33,149 bases of DNA from Streptomyces phyllanthi (GTDB lineage Bacteria; Actinomycetota; Actinomycetes; Streptomycetales; Streptomycetaceae): NCBI RefSeq assembly GCF_009377205.1, contig NZ_VJZE01000054.1, forward strand, positions 1 through 33,149, in the 5' to 3' direction. This document shows positions 31,418 to 33,149 of this stretch, in pieces. Position 1 is the stretch's first letter. Every line of letters begins with the position of its first letter. The translations under genes were made by a program, and so were the position numbers. Below the pieces are notes generated by a model. That model searched no databases. It was not told the DNA's origin and saw only the letters and a program-made list of their open reading frames with translations.

Positions 31418-32401
31418 TCATTTGGCCAAGTCGCTGAGGGATTGTTCGGCCTGCCAGCGCGCACGCACGACTCCGTCTCTGTCGGGCATGACAGCGGAGA
31501 GTAGAGGGACACGCTCATCGGCGTACACGGGCAGAAGCGCTGCAGCGTCGGCATCGGATATTCGGGCAGCCAGCTCCGGAAATTCGTCGTCGTCAGCGAC
31601 GACGCTGTGGATCTGACCTTCCCTGTCCTGCCAGACGCCCTCGACGATGCCCTCGGCGGGAAGGGCGCCGAGGATGGCGCTGACGTCGGAGGAGAGGGCT
31701 GGCCACACGGCCAGGCGGGCGCGGGGAGCGAGCCCGGCGCGAACCGTGTCGATGGTGTCGCACGTGAGGCGATGCCATCGCGAGGCGTTTTGGACGTATA
31801 TCTCTTCCAAGAGTCCAGCGCGGCCGCAGCCAACTGCGCTGTGCAGGCCGGCCCAGAAGTCGTCATCGCCTGGCCGTAGGACGCCTTCCTCCTCGGGCTC
31901 GAAGTCGTAAGGGGAAACGTCCAGGTGTTCTGGGAACAGCCCGAGTTCGCGGGCGCGAGCTAGAGCTCCTTGGCAGGGTCGGCTGCTGCCGACGTAGAGG
32001 TACTGGTCCCACCCGACGTGCACTGCGAAAACGTCTTCCACCTCCAGCCGGCACCAGGCACCGCTGTCGCGCAGCATGAGGCGAATCAGCTCCAGCCCGA
32101 TGTCCAGCGGCATCTCTGCTCCGTCGTGGAAGTCGGCAAGACCGCCGGGAAGGAGCCTGTCGAGACCGAAGCCGCCCAGAGATCTCTCAACGCCGAAATG
32201 AGCAAGAGACGAGACCTCCGGCTCGCGGACAGACAGATGGTCGATGCTGGTGTCCGCGGCGAACGCCTTGACCGCCTGAAGATAGGCCGCCTCGATCTCG
32301 CCGTGATCGCTGATGGTGTCCTCGGTGCCGGTGTAGTACCCGTGATCGTCACGGTCGGCGGGGTCGTACTTGCTGACGCGATAGACGTAGGGGAGCTGCA
32401 C
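31418..32401 (-). CDS. Uncharacterised 327-aa protein
   Basis: A 327-aa soluble acidic protein. The N-terminal motif LPYVYRVSKYDPADRDDHGYYTGTE is followed by a region with HLSVREPEVS and GLDRLLP. A middle part reads GWDQYLYVGSSRPCQGALARARELGLFPEHLDVSPYDFE, and the C-terminal third has VWQDREGQIHSVVADDDEFPELAARI. Several parts are familiar from Streptomyces proteins that are sometimes labelled RNA-binding, but I see no motif that proves this. GTG 32401 with GGAAG 8 nt upstream is taken; ATG 32479 would add 26 residues. Confidence 0.65.
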   Translation of the reverse strand: MQLPYVYRVSKYDPADRDDHGYYTGTEDTISDHGEIEAAYLQAVKAFAADTSIDHLSVREPEVSSLAHFGVERSLGGFGLDRLLPGGLADFHDGAEMPLDIGLELIRLMLRDSGAWCRLEVEDVFAVHVGWDQYLYVGSSRPCQGALARARELGLFPEHLDVSPYDFEPEEEGVLRPGDDDFWAGLHSAVGCGRAGLLEEIYVQNASRWHRLTCDTIDTVRAGLAPRARLAVWPALSSDVSAILGALPAEGIVEGVWQDREGQIHSVVADDDEFPELAARISDADAAALLPVYADERVPLLSAVMPDRDGVVRARWQAEQSLSDLAK

Positions 32402-32544
32402 ATCGCCATCTTCCAGCGCTTGCTGAGGAAGTGCCACGGCATTTGAGACAAGGAATTCGGTGCGACCTCTGAGACCCATCCGAATTTTGCTGGTCAGCAC
32501 GCTGCGTCGTGACACGAGCCGCGGGATCCTAAAAGTGCGAGGGA

Positions 32545-32958
32545 TCAGGCCGAGGCTTCGGGGGTGTCGACAGACAGGCGATGCCACGCGTGGCCGCAAC
32601 CGTCGGAGCAGAAGCGCTCTCGTCGGCGTTCGTCGGCGACGGCCAGCACCGCGATCAGTAGCCGGAATGACTTGAGTCGCTCGTCGTGCGGGGTGAGACT
32701 GGCGATCTTCCCGAGTTGCTGGTCGATCCGCCCTCGTGTGATCAGAACTGCCGGTGTGTGCGTGGCGCGGAGCCCGGCGCGTCGGATACTTTCCGGGCCG
32801 TCCTCGGCGGTGGCGCGGGCCTGAATGCAGAAATGTGACAGGAGGCGCAGGGTGTTGGACTGCTCCTCAGTCGAGAGGCCCTCGAACCACTCGATTCCCT
32901 GTGGCATCGGCCGAAGCTCTTGGGCGAGTTCGTTGAGAATGATGTACGGATCAGCCAT
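32545..32958 (-). CDS. DUF5958 family protein
   Basis: A 137-aa protein, MADPYIILNELAQELRPMPQGIEWFEGL, with CIQARATAEDG, GLRATHTPAVLITRG, LKSFRLLIAVLAVADERRRERFC and a final CGHAWHRL. These are the conserved blocks of DUF5958, whose function is unknown. The Cys/His pair at the C-terminus (C..GCGHAWH) may bind metal. ATG 32958 is used; an in-frame GTG lies at 32964. Confidence 0.75.
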   Translation of the reverse strand: MADPYIILNELAQELRPMPQGIEWFEGLSTEEQSNTLRLLSHFCIQARATAEDGPESIRRAGLRATHTPAVLITRGRIDQQLGKIASLTPHDERLKSFRLLIAVLAVADERRRERFCSDGCGHAWHRLSVDTPEASA

Positions 32959-33029
32959 CCTCACGCCCCCGTTGCGCTCGATTCACAGACTTTCCCGGTT
33001 ATCCAAGCAGACCCTCGGATGCCTAAGCG

Positions 33030-33149
33030 CTGTCCCGTAATTGATCTACGACATGCTCATTGACCTGCCTGTTTCTTCGTCATCCGGCGAGGGTGAGGTT
33101 GTGCAGGCGGGCGATGCCGAGCATGGCGTGGTGGACGCCATCGCCCTTG
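33030..33149 (-). mobile_element. Edge of an insertion sequence, transposase C-terminus (partial)
   Basis: The minus strand from the window edge to TGA at 33082-33080 encodes KGDGVHHAMLGIARLHNLTLAG, the usual C-terminus of Streptomyces IS5-like DDE transposases. The likely IS terminus is CTGTCCCGTAATTGATC at about 33029. The other end lies outside the window. Confidence 0.65.

Noticed and set aside
1..33149. tRNA, rRNA or riboswitch genes
   Set aside because: No cloverleaf with TTCGA-type arms, rRNA conserved stretch or known riboswitch core was noticed by eye. A covariance-model search (tRNAscan-SE, Infernal) would settle it.

Overview
The window is high-GC actinobacterial DNA and almost certainly chromosomal Streptomyces. 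Third-codon GC is very high, GTG starts and TANNNT -10 boxes placed exactly 6 nt before the start codon are common, and the families present (Eis-type acetyltransferase, F420-type nitroreductase fused to hemerythrin, HTH-nSTAND-WD40 protein, DUF4240, DUF5958) are typical of that genus. All calls come from reading the sequence and its translations; no database was searched.

Layout. (1) 0.1-1.4 kb: an Eis-like acetyltransferase, then a 19-bp tandem repeat array and a strong terminator. (2) 1.7-10.8 kb: a repetitive regulatory-metabolic island. Three times, a small (60-62 aa) two-helix membrane protein on the minus strand is divergent from a leaderless GntR-type regulator on the plus strand. Interleaved are two paralogous HAD phosphatases, one aminoglycoside-phosphotransferase-fold (APH) kinase and one protein containing two such kinase domains. 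I know no described system with this composition. Inference: kinases and phosphatases set the level of a small phosphorylated ligand read by the GntR proteins, with the membrane peptides as output. (3) 10.8-16.6 kb: a decayed helicase tail, a nitroreductase-hemerythrin fusion, a zinc-ribbon protein, a HIT hydrolase, a ribosome-inactivating protein (RIP) of the ricin A-chain family, and a polytopic GT-C-like membrane protein. The RIP frame is broken by one amber codon at the position of the conserved active-site Trp. It then stays open for 53 codons and ends in Lys-Asp-Glu-Leu. (4) 16.6-20.8 kb: a small basic aromatic protein (probably frameshifted) and a large HTH-nSTAND ATPase-WD40 protein.

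(5) 21.0-30.3 kb: tandem Tn7-like (TnsA/TnsB/TniB/TniQ) elements. On the left is a TnsA remnant. Next comes an element with matching TGTCCC/GGAGACA-type ends that carries a methyltransferase and tnsA-tniB-tniQ. Its tnsB was lost by an internal deletion whose junction can be read. On the right is a complete tnsA-tnsB-tniB-tniQ operon. No CRISPR array or Cas gene accompanies them. (6) 30.3-33.1 kb: small conserved-hypothetical genes (an 88-aa leaderless protein divergent from DUF4240, a 327-aa unknown, DUF5958), then the edge of an insertion sequence at the window end.

No rRNA or tRNA gene was recognised.
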